A stretch of 64,000 nucleotides of DNA from Trichocoleus sp. FACHB-40 (GCF_014695915.1 NZ_JACJPF010000100.1:62001-126000); one strand, 5' to 3'. Shown: positions 1 through 9,598, counted from the first letter of the stretch. Program-made: numbers and translations. Notes: generated by a model not told the origin, from the letters alone.

Positions 1-91
1 AAAAATGAAGCAATATTTCGGTATTATGAGAAAGTTGTCATGCCTTTAAGGTAACAACATTCAGCCTTTCCCGTCTGGAGTAGATATCGGT

Positions 92-208
92 ATGCTGACC
101 CTCAAAATAGTTGTTTATATAGTCGTTGCCTTCTTCGTCCTGCTCTTTATGTTTGGATTTTTGTCCAATGATCCGGCTCGTAACCCGAAACGTCGGGATT
201 TAGAATAA
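92..208 (+). CDS. psbI: Photosystem II reaction centre protein I (PsbI)
   Basis: A 38-residue single-pass thylakoid membrane protein of the photosystem II core, which in the known complex lies beside D1 and helps stabilise early assembly intermediates. The translation begins [20 protein letters not shown] and ends in the charged tail [13 protein letters not shown]; that combination (one helix at about residues 4-24, then a basic/acidic tail) is diagnostic of PsbI. Length equals the family norm. The ATG is preceded by CTGGAG about 12 bases upstream. It stands alone, about 120 bases ahead of the DUF3769 gene on the same strand, with a HIP1 site between them. Identification is by recalled family sequence and I consider it secure. 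Confidence 0.95.
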   Translation: MLTLKIVVYIVVAFFVLLFMFGFLSNDPARNPKRRDLE

Positions 209-328
209 ACAGCGATCGCTTAATGCCTCAGGCCAATGTCGGGACAGCAGCCCAATGTGAGGCACGCTGCTCAGAATGCAGTTGAGAATAGGCATTTGTG
301 CTGTCCGCTCGACTCCTGTTGCTAGAAA

Positions 329-2824
329 ATGCCCCAACCAGTCCCGCCGCCTGAACCACCTTCAATTGTCAGTACCTCACAGCCAGGGGAATTCGCTCCT
401 CTGGCTGCTTCAACTCCAACTCTTTTCTCGGTTTCCACCAGAACCATGCAAACCGGGGCGGTTGCTGCTCCGACTCCGCCGGAAACCCTACCGCCGGAGT
501 CTTCCTCATCTATATCTATCCCTAAAAGAAGTGCCGTCCTGCTTGGTTCTCCGATTTCAGTGGGGCATTCTGTCGTTGGAGCAAAGCAGCCGCCTGCGAA
601 AAATCGAAATTCTGAAAATAAGACAGAACCAGTAAAAGAACGGGCAGCAGCACCTGTTTTGCAAAAGTCGCTGTCCGTATCCCAGTTACCAAGTGTAGAT
701 CAACAGCCAAAAGAGCCGCCGCCAGAGCCGAATCCGACGGAAGCCGAAGATGACAGGCTATCCCCACTCCCACCGTCAGAGGGAACTGGGAGAGAATCCG
801 AAGATGATAGGCTACCCCTAGAATTACCGCCAGAAACTCCGAGAGAATCCGATACACCCGTTGCCCCCTCCCCCTTGGAGGGCGAACCCTGGAGTGAGGA
901 GGAATTAGTACCTGTCTCACCACCACCCAAGACACAGACACAGCAACCTTCCCCCGTAACACCCACTACTGAGAGTAATGGTAGTGTCGTGGAATTAACT
1001 TCAGACCGTCAGGAGTACGAGGTAGATCGGCAAGTTGTGACAGCCGAAGGCGATGTTTTATTGCGATACCAGGGATCGGTAGTAGATGCCGACCGGGTGC
1101 AGCTGAACTTGCCAAATCGGATTGTGGTAGGCGAGGGGAATATAGCCTTGAAGCGGGGCGATCAAACAATCAGAGGCGATCGCTTAGAATACTTCTTTGC
1201 CCAAGATAGCGGTTTTGTCTTAAATGCCAGTGGGGAAATTTATCAGCCCACAGCTGGGACGGATTTTTCTGGGCCATTACCAAATGATACCCGTGCCTTT
1301 GCCCGACCGTTAAGCGATCGCATCCTCGCCAACCAACCGTTATCGAATATCAGCAGCCCCGGTGGCTTTGGCGCTGTATTTGGTGCTGGCAGAACTATTC
1401 AAAACCAGTCTGCCTTTCAACAGGGAGGCACCCTGAATCGGCTGCGCTTTCAAGCGGATCGAATTGATTTCGACTCCGAAGGCGCGATCGCTAAAAACGT
1501 TCGCTTTACCAACGACCCCTTCTCACCGCCAGAGTTAGAGGTACGGGCAGACACAGCTAGATTCAGAAGAATTTCGCCCCTTGTAGATGAAATTACCAGC
1601 ACTAACTCCCGCCTAGTTTTCGACCAGGGGTTCTCCATTCCCATATTTCAAGATCGCCGACTGATTGACCGGAGAGAGCGCGAACCTGGAATCGTCACCT
1701 TCGGGTATGATGATGGCGATCGCGGTGGTGTGTTTGCCGAGCGCACCTTTCAACTTATTTCCACTGACAAGATTTTATTTCGCGTCACACCGCAGTATTT
1801 TATCCAGAAAGCAATTACTGAGGGCGACTACATCGATCCATCGGTATTTGGTGTCCGGTCTAGGCTGGATGCCACCCTGAGTCCCACTACCACTTTGAGG
1901 GGGACGGCAGTTTTCACCAGTCTAGATCCCGAAGAGATAGCAGAAGACGAGTTGCGGGCAAGTCTGCGCTTGCGCCAAACCATCGGCACCCGTTACCCCC
2001 ACACCCTGAACCTGGAATATAGCTATCGCGATCGCCTCTTCAACGGCTCCCTCGGCTTTCAAACCGTCCAGAGTAGTATAGGCGCAGTCCTAACTTCCCC
2101 TGTAATTCCTCTAGGAAACACAGGCATTAACCTCAGCTATCAAGCAGGCGCTCAAATTATTAACGCCGACACCGACCGCATAGACTTGCTCGACCCGGTG
2201 CGGACAAACAACCGCGTCACTCTCAACCGCTACCAAGGTAGTGCGACCCTTAGCCGTGCCTTTACACTGTGGCGGGGTGAAGCCTTACCCGCCACCCCTA
2301 CCGAAGGATTGCGATATACACCAGTACCAATTGTTCCCTACCTGCAACTGACTACTAGCGCTACTGGCGTATACAGTGGTTACAGCAGTAGCGATACCCA
2401 AGCATCCTTGAGTGCAGACATCGGACTACAAGGGCAAATTGGTCATTTTTCTAAGCCTTTCTTAGATTACACCGGGTTTAATGTCAGCTTGTCTCAGGTT
2501 GCCCGTAATGGCACATCGCCTTTCTTGTTTGACCGTTTAGTTGATACTAAAGTCCTTTACGCTGGTATCACCCAGCAAATTTATGGGCCATTTCGCGCTG
2601 GTTTTCAAACAGCTATCAGTTTAGATACCGGTGATAGCATCAGTACCGACTATTTTCTGGAATACAGCCGCCGCACCTATAACGTCATCTTGCGTTATAA
2701 CCCAGTCCTAGAGTTGGGTTCCATCAGCTTGCGGATTAATGACTTCAACTGGTTAGGTAATCCAGATCCATTCCCAGGTTCTGGTGTCCGTCCAGTTATC
2801 CAAGGTGTTCCCGCTACAGACTGA
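329..2824 (+). CDS. DUF3769 / LptD-like outer-membrane beta-barrel protein
   Basis: 831 residues. Residues 1-220 are low-complexity and rich in Pro, Ser and Glu. Residues about 222-300 (VVELTSDRQEYEVDRQ..., then AEGDVLLRYQG and IVVGEGNIALKRGDQTIRGD) form an OstA/LptA-like beta-jellyroll, and residues about 330-825 are a long beta-rich region matching the cyanobacterial DUF3769 barrel. By family knowledge it is the cyanobacterial counterpart of LptD, which inserts lipopolysaccharide into the outer membrane. A TAG codon sits two codons before the ATG, so this start is the first in frame; I see no Shine-Dalgarno and no classical signal peptide. The segment APSPLEGEPWSEEE (about residues 184-197) looks like a translated dispersed repeat. 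The last 11 bases overlap the convergent kinase gene. Confidence 0.8.
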   Translation: MPQPVPPPEPPSIVSTSQPGEFAPLAASTPTLFSVSTRTMQTGAVAAPTPPETLPPESSSSISIPKRSAVLLGSPISVGHSVVGAKQPPAKNRNSENKTEPVKERAAAPVLQKSLSVSQLPSVDQQPKEPPPEPNPTEAEDDRLSPLPPSEGTGRESEDDRLPLELPPETPRESDTPVAPSPLEGEPWSEEELVPVSPPPKTQTQQPSPVTPTTESNGSVVELTSDRQEYEVDRQVVTAEGDVLLRYQGSVVDADRVQLNLPNRIVVGEGNIALKRGDQTIRGDRLEYFFAQDSGFVLNASGEIYQPTAGTDFSGPLPNDTRAFARPLSDRILANQPLSNISSPGGFGAVFGAGRTIQNQSAFQQGGTLNRLRFQADRIDFDSEGAIAKNVRFTNDPFSPPELEVRADTARFRRISPLVDEITSTNSRLVFDQGFSIPIFQDRRLIDRREREPGIVTFGYDDGDRGGVFAERTFQLISTDKILFRVTPQYFIQKAITEGDYIDPSVFGVRSRLDATLSPTTTLRGTAVFTSLDPEEIAEDELRASLRLRQTIGTRYPHTLNLEYSYRDRLFNGSLGFQTVQSSIGAVLTSPVIPLGNTGINLSYQAGAQIINADTDRIDLLDPVRTNNRVTLNRYQGSATLSRAFTLWRGEALPATPTEGLRYTPVPIVPYLQLTTSATGVYSGYSSSDTQASLSADIGLQGQIGHFSKPFLDYTGFNVSLSQVARNGTSPFLFDRLVDTKVLYAGITQQIYGPFRAGFQTAISLDTGDSISTDYFLEYSRRTYNVILRYNPVLELGSISLRINDFNWLGNPDPFPGSGVRPVIQGVPATD

Positions 2825-5800
2825 GTGGAATTGCGATCGCAAACTCTGCCCCTTCCCCAATTGATGAAAAACACTGCAATGTCCCGCTGTGCTTTTCTGT
2901 AACAATTTGGTGGCTAATCGAAAGTCCTAGTCCAGTTCCTTTACCCTGCGGCTTAGTGGTGAAAAATGGGTCAAATAGCCGTTGGCGTACTGACTCAGAC
3001 ATTCCTAATCCATTGTCTTTTATCCGAATCTCCACCTGATGGTTATTGGTTACGAATGTGCGAATTGTAATCAGGTTCGGATGCTGCTCAATTTCAGCAT
3101 AAGTTTTAAGGGCGTTAGACTCCTCTAGCGCCTCAATCGCATTCGAGAGCAAATTCATAAATACCTGGTTGAGTTGTCCGGCGTAGCACTCAACCATAGG
3201 CAAATCTCCATACTCTTTAAGCACCTGAATCGCTGGACGGTCTGATTTAGCTTTCAGGCGGTGCTGCAAGATCATCAGCGTACTTTCTAAACCATCGTGA
3301 ATATTCACAGCCTTTTTCCCAGCATCATCTGCCCGCGAAAAGTTGCGTAAAGACTGCATAATATCCCGAATGCGGTCAGTACCAAGTTTCATTGAGGAAA
3401 TCATCTTGGGTAAATCTTTCAGCAAATATTCTAAGTCAATCGCCTCAATTTCTTCGGCAATTTCTCCTGGCGGATTCGGCATATGCTTTTGATATAAATT
3501 CACCAGATTACTCAAGTCTTGAACATACTCTTTAGCATGGTGCAAATTGCCCGCAATGAAGCTGACCGGATTGTTAACTTCGTGGGCAACACCAGCGACA
3601 AATTGACCCAAAGAGGATATTTTTTCAGTCTGTATTAGTTGAGCTTGCGTTTGCTGAAGTTTTTCTAAAAATTGTTGCAACTGCTGAGATTTCTCTTTTT
3701 CCCGCGCATATAAACGGGCATTTTCTAAAGCTATAGCGACTTGCGAAACTAAGACTTTTAAGACTTCTATCCGCTCTTGGGTAAAAGCTCCTGCTGCCAA
3801 GTTATTTTCCAGGTAAAGAATTCCTTGCACCTGGGATTGATAAATAATTGGTAGACAGAGAATTGATTTTGGTTGATTTTTCTGAATGTAGGGATCTGTG
3901 TTGAAAGGCTCTGCTTGAGTCACGTCATTAAAGACGAGATGATTTTGACTTCTGAAGACGTAGTTTATAACGCAAAGGGGTAGATCCTCACTGGTTTCAA
4001 GAGAAATCGATTTTAAAACTGTCACTTCATTGTTTGTAGCAGTACCAGCAGCTTCGATGAACAGTTGGTTATCTTTAACTAGCAGTAGCACTCCTTTTTG
4101 AGCAGCGGCATTTTCCAGCAGAATTTTGATTAACTTGCTCTGCAATTTTTCTAAGACAATTTCACTAGCGATCGCTTGCGAAGATTTGATAAAAGTAGCT
4201 AAGTCTAAAAAGTTGGTCAAATTGCTACCAGTAGTGGTAGTCGTAGTCGTAGTGATGGTGACATCCAGGGTCGGGTCTTCTATAGTACGACTTTGTGCTA
4301 CCAGAATTGGATGTTTGGATTCTAAGTCTTTGACTTTGGCTATAGCTCCCCAACGGATATAGGCATAGTATGCTTTCGTTATGTATGCCTGATAAATTAT
4401 TTCTTTCCCTAAAGATTTATACAATTTCCCAGCTAATTCATAAGCCAGTGCTTCTTCTTGAATATAACCATTTTCGGCGGCTCCTTTGATGGCGCGATCG
4501 TAGTAATCCATCGCCTGATAATTCTCGCCAATCACCCGATATTGTTCTGCTTCGACCAGATATAATTTATGTAAAAAATTCATTGGGGCATGATTTGCCC
4601 AGTGCTGCATTTTCTCCTGGTTGGCTTGCACTTTGTCCAGTACACAGTCTTGTTCTGGCTTTGATAGGGAGGCATACATCGCCAACCGGACTAGAGAATC
4701 GTAGAAATCGAGGAGAGGAATAACTGGCTGTGCTGTTACACCGCCTAAATAGTTTATTGCTAAAGCTGCATTTTCCAGCGCTAGGGGATACTGTCCAAAC
4801 AGATAGTGAAGGATCAGTTTGTAAAGGTGCAGATAGTAAAGCGCCATTACATCATTTGCTTCTTGATGTTGCGGTAGCGATCGCTCCTCGTCGTAAGTTT
4901 CACCGATTAAACGGCACGGATCGACAGAACGCCCCATCAAATTTAGAACGGCCTGCCGTAGCATCTCGCTGTAGTTTAACTGAAGTTCCTGCTTGATTTG
5001 GCGGATAGCATTACTATAGGTTGCTAGCTTGGGTTCCAAAGCAGCTAGTTCCTGACCCATTAAGTATAAAGATTGACATTCAAAAAAGTAATTCCAAGCA
5101 GTAGATTCTAAATTTCCAGTTTCTAGTCCGCGTTGATGCCCTAGCTGAAAAAGTGATAAAGTTTCCCTCAGATGAAACTTCCAGTGATTTACGAAGAGTG
5201 CAACGGCACAAAATACTTTGGTATCGATTGCTTTATCACTAAAGTGTGACAACAAATTTAACGCCAATTTGCCAAATTGGTAGCCAGATTCAATGTCATT
5301 GACTATACCGCAAAGGATAACACCATAAGTAGCATAAGCAACGGCAGACACGGGCGCATTACCGTGAGTAATAGACAAATTAACCTGTGATAATGTAATC
5401 AGCGGATACAGCCTGGGAGCGGCTACGTAAGTAGCAGCAGCTATTGTATACAAAATCCGCATAGCTGCCAGCGCGTAAACATCAGTCATTTTGGGCAGAT
5501 TCATTAAGTCTTCAATGCCCTTTTCTGGGAGTAGAGCAGCCGTTTTGAAGAGCGCCTGACCGATGTCTGCATCTGTAGGTTCTCCGGGAAAGTCTACCCC
5601 CAGCAACTTCAGCGCTTGTAGCCCGATTTTAATAGCTTCTAGCAGTTTATTCTGGGCTACATAGGTGAGGATTGTGACTTCATAAACCTTGACTTTATCG
5701 AGCTGATTTCTTGCTTGTTGCAGCACAATCTCAGCGTGTTTTTGCATCTGTTCAAACTCACCACTGAGGTAAGCTGCTTCTGCTGCTTGTTCATATAATA

Positions 5801-8222
5801 CCAAGGTAAAATTATAAGCATTTTCCCAGGTATCAACGCTTAAAAGTTTTACTCCTGTGTTCAAATACTTGAAAGCAGGTTCATAAGCAGTAGCAGCTTT
5901 TGCCTTACGTCCCGCAATTAAATTTAATCGCGCCAATTCATGTTTTTCAGACTCTTGGGTGAGCGTGTCAATTCCGAAATTCAACTGATTAATAATATCA
6001 AAAATGTTTAATTCTATTTCCTCAATTGGCGTATTTTGCAAGAGCAATTGACCAATTTTTAAATGGATAGCTTTCTTTTGAGTATTAGGAATCAGGGAAT
6101 ATGCTGCTTGCTGGACGCGGTCGTGCAAGAATTTATAACCAACCCGCGAAGTATCGAAAGTCAAATCAACCGCTTCTGACTGGTTAAAGACTAAGGGAAC
6201 GCGGTACGCTTCACTCAAGGGAAGTATTAACGCCGCTTGTAAAGCTGGATACAGTTCGCTGGCAGTGACGGAGGGTGACTGTTCATTGACAATTGAAAGA
6301 ACATCTAGGGTAAATCTGTCCCCCACACAAGCAGCTAATTTCAATACTTCTTGTGTTGATTTCGGCAGCTTTTCAATACGAGAAGCAATCAGTTCCACTA
6401 CACTTTTATCGGTGATGCCAATCGCCTGTATCTTTTCAATACTCCACTGCCATTCCCCCTGTGTCCCTCCTTGGTAAGGAGGAATTAAGGGGTTGAAATC
6501 AAATTTCAAAAGCTTTTCTTGATATATCGCCTGGAGTAATTGCGTTATAAAAAATGGGTTTCCGGCAGTTTTATTACAAATTAACTCTGCTAGAGGTTTA
6601 ACTCTTCCCGTATCATTTAAGGTATCAGCAATTAGCTGATTTATATGAAATAAATCTAACGCTTGCAGAACAATATTATTAACAACTGCGCCTGCCTTAC
6701 GAATTTCTTCTACTGTTTGAATTAAAGGATGAGTGGGACTAACTTCATTATCCCGATACGCGCCGATGAATAGCAGATATTTGCTATCTGGGTCAGCAAT
6801 TAGCACTTGCATTAACTTCAATGTGGCTGAATCTGCCCATTGCAAATCATCTAAAAATATGACTAAAGGATGCTCTTTTTGAGCGAAGACGTGAATAAAT
6901 TCTTTAAAAACTCGATTAAATCTGTTTTGCGATTCGGTTGCCCCAAGTTGTGGCACTTCTGGCTGTTTGCCAATGATTAGTTCTACTTCGGGAATCAAGT
7001 CAATAATTACTTGCCCATTTGACTCGACAGCGCTTATGATTTTAGTTTTCCATCTTGACAGTCGGGCAGCACTTTCAGTTAGTAATTGGCGCATCAATGA
7101 GCCGAAGGCTTGAATCAATGACGCATAAGGAATATTCCGCTTTAATTGGTCAAATTTACCGGATATAAAATAACCCCGTTGTCGGGTAATAGGCTTATTA
7201 ACTTCATTTACTACGGCAGATTTACCGATGCCAGAGTAACCAGAAACTAGCATCAATTCACTGGTTCCTTGACTGATGCGATCGCAAGCGGCTAAAAGTA
7301 ATTTTACCTGAGTTTCTCTGCCGTATAATTTTTGTGGGATCAGCAACTGACTCAAGACATCTCGCCGTCCTGGTATGAAATCAGTAATCTCACCCTTTGT
7401 TTTTAACTGGTGAAAACAAATTTCTAAATCTGCTAATAGTCCCGCTGCACTTTGATATCTATCTTCGGCATTTTTCCCCATCAACTTCATCACAACTTCT
7501 GAGATGGCTGGGGAAATTTCAGAATTTAATTCGTGGGGAGATTTGGGTTGAGCAGCAATATGGCTGTAAACTATCTCCAACGGATCGTCACTCGGAAATG
7601 GCAACCTCCCGGTGGTCATTTCATACAAGGTGACACCGAGAGAATAAAAGTCTGTGCGATAGTCGAGAGTGCGATTCATTCTCCCAGTTTGTTCGGGAGA
7701 CATATAAGCAAGGGTGCCTTCGACTGAATTGGGATTATTAATTAGTGGGCTTTCTTTAGTTAGGCGTGAAGCGATGCCGAAGTCGGTAAGTTTAACAATT
7801 CCGGTTTGGGAATTAATGATGATGTTACTGGGTTTAATATCTTTATGAATAATCTGATTTTTATGCAGATAGTCTAAGGCTTTAGCGAGTTGGATGCTAA
7901 TGCTTAAACAGGTAGTGAGGTTGAGTTTCTCTATTCGCAGCAGTTGTGCGAGGGAGTTACCACCAAAGTCTTCTAAAAGTAGTGCCTGACGATTGTTGAA
8001 GGTTTCGAGGCTAAGGACTTTGACGATGCCTGGATGGTCTAAGCTTTGCCGGATTTGATATTCGTGTTTGAGGCGGGTGATGGCTTCGAGGGTGGGATAT
8101 TCCGCTTTGAGGAGTTTGAGGATCGTTGGCTGTTGGTGGGTTGGGGTCTGCCCCCGATAGATAATCGTTTGGATACCTTCGTGCAGAGTCGATTGGATTT
8201 GATATTCGGAGATTGTCTGCAT
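2814..8222 (-). CDS. Ser/Thr kinase - AAA ATPase - GAF - histidine kinase fusion protein
   Basis: 1802 residues, a cytoplasmic signalling protein of the multidomain type common in filamentous cyanobacteria. Order: Ser/Thr kinase about residues 7-270 (ATP lysine K36, catalytic HKDIKPSN near 126-133, DFG at 147-149, APE-like SPEQ); AAA/STAND-type ATPase about 300-560 with Walker A GYSGIGKS at 328-335 and Walker B VIFLDDLQWAD; a long TPR-like helical region to about 1300; a GAF domain about 1340-1500; a coiled coil; then a histidine kinase whose H-box is GVAHEVNNPVSF and whose ATPase carries the N box NLLSNAIEAL and the G boxes DNGLGMS and GKGTGLGLS. No receiver or output partner is adjacent, so signal and targets are unknown. 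Residues around FNPLIPPYQGGTQGEW look like an in-frame dispersed repeat. It converges on and overlaps the DUF3769 gene. Confidence 0.93.
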   Translation of the reverse strand: MQTISEYQIQSTLHEGIQTIIYRGQTPTHQQPTILKLLKAEYPTLEAITRLKHEYQIRQSLDHPGIVKVLSLETFNNRQALLLEDFGGNSLAQLLRIEKLNLTTCLSISIQLAKALDYLHKNQIIHKDIKPSNIIINSQTGIVKLTDFGIASRLTKESPLINNPNSVEGTLAYMSPEQTGRMNRTLDYRTDFYSLGVTLYEMTTGRLPFPSDDPLEIVYSHIAAQPKSPHELNSEISPAISEVVMKLMGKNAEDRYQSAAGLLADLEICFHQLKTKGEITDFIPGRRDVLSQLLIPQKLYGRETQVKLLLAACDRISQGTSELMLVSGYSGIGKSAVVNEVNKPITRQRGYFISGKFDQLKRNIPYASLIQAFGSLMRQLLTESAARLSRWKTKIISAVESNGQVIIDLIPEVELIIGKQPEVPQLGATESQNRFNRVFKEFIHVFAQKEHPLVIFLDDLQWADSATLKLMQVLIADPDSKYLLFIGAYRDNEVSPTHPLIQTVEEIRKAGAVVNNIVLQALDLFHINQLIADTLNDTGRVKPLAELICNKTAGNPFFITQLLQAIYQEKLLKFDFNPLIPPYQGGTQGEWQWSIEKIQAIGITDKSVVELIASRIEKLPKSTQEVLKLAACVGDRFTLDVLSIVNEQSPSVTASELYPALQAALILPLSEAYRVPLVFNQSEAVDLTFDTSRVGYKFLHDRVQQAAYSLIPNTQKKAIHLKIGQLLLQNTPIEEIELNIFDIINQLNFGIDTLTQESEKHELARLNLIAGRKAKAATAYEPAFKYLNTGVKLLSVDTWENAYNFTLVLYEQAAEAAYLSGEFEQMQKHAEIVLQQARNQLDKVKVYEVTILTYVAQNKLLEAIKIGLQALKLLGVDFPGEPTDADIGQALFKTAALLPEKGIEDLMNLPKMTDVYALAAMRILYTIAAATYVAAPRLYPLITLSQVNLSITHGNAPVSAVAYATYGVILCGIVNDIESGYQFGKLALNLLSHFSDKAIDTKVFCAVALFVNHWKFHLRETLSLFQLGHQRGLETGNLESTAWNYFFECQSLYLMGQELAALEPKLATYSNAIRQIKQELQLNYSEMLRQAVLNLMGRSVDPCRLIGETYDEERSLPQHQEANDVMALYYLHLYKLILHYLFGQYPLALENAALAINYLGGVTAQPVIPLLDFYDSLVRLAMYASLSKPEQDCVLDKVQANQEKMQHWANHAPMNFLHKLYLVEAEQYRVIGENYQAMDYYDRAIKGAAENGYIQEEALAYELAGKLYKSLGKEIIYQAYITKAYYAYIRWGAIAKVKDLESKHPILVAQSRTIEDPTLDVTITTTTTTTTGSNLTNFLDLATFIKSSQAIASEIVLEKLQSKLIKILLENAAAQKGVLLLVKDNQLFIEAAGTATNNEVTVLKSISLETSEDLPLCVINYVFRSQNHLVFNDVTQAEPFNTDPYIQKNQPKSILCLPIIYQSQVQGILYLENNLAAGAFTQERIEVLKVLVSQVAIALENARLYAREKEKSQQLQQFLEKLQQTQAQLIQTEKISSLGQFVAGVAHEVNNPVSFIAGNLHHAKEYVQDLSNLVNLYQKHMPNPPGEIAEEIEAIDLEYLLKDLPKMISSMKLGTDRIRDIMQSLRNFSRADDAGKKAVNIHDGLESTLMILQHRLKAKSDRPAIQVLKEYGDLPMVECYAGQLNQVFMNLLSNAIEALEESNALKTYAEIEQHPNLITIRTFVTNNHQVEIRIKDNGLGMSESVRQRLFDPFFTTKPQGKGTGLGLSISHQIVTEKHSGTLQCFSSIGEGAEFAIAIPLSL

Positions 8223-8384
8223 AAAGCCCTAAAAGTTACCTAAGTTATTAATATCCTGCCATCTAGAACTATGCTCAACAATGGGGAAAATACGCGATCG
8301 CACGCGCTAACAGTAACCAATTTAAGCAATTTTCGCGGTGATCGCTGCAAGTAATAGGTAGCTAATATCACTTTTTTCGCTGCC

Positions 8385-8423
8385 CAGTTAAAGAAAACTG
8401 GCACAGCGATCGCATCTTTCAAT
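8385..8423. repeat. Imperfect direct repeat, copy A (hairpin plus HIP1)
   Basis: CAGTTAAAGAAAACTG, an inverted repeat, is followed by a HIP1 octamer and ATCTTTCAAT. A near-copy lies at 8473-8510. Both are in the gap upstream of the kinase gene. The function is not apparent. Confidence 0.6.
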
Positions 8424-8425
8424 CG

Positions 8426-8450
8426 CCTCAAACCATTGGTTTGAGGTTTT
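8426..8450 (+). terminator. Hairpin followed by TTTT in the kinase upstream region
   Basis: CCTCAAACC-ATT-GGTTTGAGG is a perfect 9-bp stem with a 3-base loop followed by TTTT on the plus strand. It has the form of an intrinsic terminator, but no plus-strand gene precedes it. It may end an unrecognised antisense or small RNA, or simply be a structured repeat. Confidence 0.4.
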
Positions 8451-8472
8451 GGGAACGAGAGTTTTCTGCCTA

Positions 8473-8510
8473 CAGTTTAAAAAACTGTCACGGCGATCGC
8501 ATTTTTCAAT
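8473..8510. repeat. Imperfect direct repeat, copy B (hairpin plus HIP1)
   Basis: CAGTTTAAAAAACTG followed by a HIP1 octamer and ATTTTTCAAT. Second copy of the element at 8385-8423. The rest of the 8223-8645 gap is AT-rich and I see no convincing gene in it. Confidence 0.6.
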
Positions 8511-8645
8511 TAACATTAGTTAATAATTATCGCTTATCAAGAATTTTATCTAATCATAGATTAATTTAAAATATTAGTTCAGTTGGAGGCTATAGCAGCT
8601 ATCCAACCACTTGCCCCACAAAAAGACACCATAGTTTATAAAGCT

Positions 8646-8685
8646 AAAAACCCTCAACAGCCGAATGCGGTTGAGGGTTTTTTAG
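8646..8685. terminator. Bidirectional intrinsic terminator after the ferredoxin gene
   Basis: AAAAACCCTCAAC and GTTGAGGGTTTTT pair in a 13-bp stem around an 11-base loop, with a T tract available on each strand. It lies about 30 bases past the ferredoxin stop codon and is the likely end of the minus-strand ycf35-ferredoxin transcript. Confidence 0.8.
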
Positions 8686-8711
8686 GAAGACAACCATGTG
8701 CGCGAGCTTTG

Positions 8712-9170
8712 CTAATTACCTGGCTTTCGCTTTTTCTTGAGCTTTTGCTGCCGCTTTTTGGTAGCAGTAACAGCATGGTCAATCGGAAATCCAGCGATGG
8801 GTATGACTTGATACTGCCGCTCTTCTTCGAGCTTTTTCAGCTCCGTGTAATCGACCCAATGGATGCAATCAACAGGACAGGTATCAATGGCTTCTTGAAC
8901 TACCTCTTCTAAATCTCCATCCTGGCGAACTACACGCGATCGCCCATATTCTGGCTCAATATAAAATGTATTCCGGGCAACATGGGCGCAGTGCTTACAA
9001 CCAATACAAACTATTTCGTCAACATAGACTCCCTTTTGTCGCAGGTTGCCACCCAACTCCGGCTCCAAACCAGAACGTTCCGGTGCATCCCGCCAAATAC
9101 CACCTAACTCTGGCTCTAGACCAGAACGCTCAGGAGTCTGCTCTATCCCAGAGGGTGCTTCCTCAGACAT
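8712..9170 (-). CDS. 4Fe-4S ferredoxin of the ycf35 cluster
   Basis: 152 residues. An N-terminal extension carries two copies of PERSGLEPELGG (about residues 13-24 and 30-41), then a ferredoxin domain with VCIGCKHCAHVARNTF (about 54-69) and CPVDCI (about 99-104), enough cysteines for a single 4Fe-4S cluster, and a Lys/Arg-rich tail. It is soluble and presumably an electron carrier; the partner is unknown. The start codon overlaps the ycf35 stop by one base, indicating translational coupling, and the DUF2997 gene lies just upstream. This three-gene group is a known conserved cyanobacterial neighbourhood. The duplicated N-terminal motif is a property of the family as I remember it. Confidence 0.9.
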   Translation of the reverse strand: MSEEAPSGIEQTPERSGLEPELGGIWRDAPERSGLEPELGGNLRQKGVYVDEIVCIGCKHCAHVARNTFYIEPEYGRSRVVRQDGDLEEVVQEAIDTCPVDCIHWVDYTELKKLEEERQYQVIPIAGFPIDHAVTATKKRQQKLKKKRKPGN

Positions 9171-9556
9171 TAGGCACTCCAGCGCTGCACGACTAGGCGG
9201 ATAGAACCATCCTCATTTTGTTTTTGCTCAGCAACTTGAAAGCCCTGGTTAGCAGATTCTTTGATAACCGTATGGTAAGCGTAACGCTGAGTTATTTTAT
9301 TAAGAAAACGATCCACAGACCCGACTTGCTGCCAATACTGTAGGTCAGCGACCAGTTCGTATTCTTGGCCATTCCAGCTAAAGCCGAGGTCAGAACCATT
9401 GTCCTGCTCAATGACAACTTCGGCAGTACGGGTCTGACCGCGATAGCCTCGTACTGTGCTAGGGCCAGATTTCCAGTCAATTCCCAAGTCTGTCAAAGCA
9501 GCTTCTAAGGAGGAAAGGTTACGGATTTGAGTTTTGATGTTGCTAAAGTGTGACAT
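9170..9556 (-). CDS. ycf35: DUF1257 family protein Ycf35
   Basis: 128 residues, full length for the family, which is conserved in cyanobacteria and some algal plastids. The start MSHFSNIKTQIRNLSSLEAAL and the central segment VVIEQDNGSDLGFSWNGQEYELVADL are typical Ycf35 sequence. No enzymatic motif or membrane segment is visible and the biochemical role is not established. Its stop overlaps the ferredoxin start and its start is about 40 bases after the DUF2997 stop, so the three genes are probably one operon and may serve one redox-linked process. Confidence 0.9.
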   Translation of the reverse strand: MSHFSNIKTQIRNLSSLEAALTDLGIDWKSGPSTVRGYRGQTRTAEVVIEQDNGSDLGFSWNGQEYELVADLQYWQQVGSVDRFLNKITQRYAYHTVIKESANQGFQVAEQKQNEDGSIRLVVQRWSA

Positions 9557-9598
9557 GGTGGTTTTTTCAAATGAATAAAGATGGATTAAACAAAAAAA

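Noticed and set aside
522-966. Minus-strand frames of 88 and 146 codons within the DUF3769 gene
   Set aside because: They lie opposite a Pro/Ser/Glu-rich low-complexity coding region, which makes long antisense frames likely.
4126-4362. Plus-strand frame opposite the kinase gene with a poly-Val run
   Set aside because: The run is the complement of the ACC/ACT codons for a Thr stretch in the kinase; no other support.
8240-8431. 63-codon minus-strand frame ahead of the kinase gene
   Set aside because: It runs through the HIP1 hairpin repeats, has no ribosome site and no recognisable sequence.
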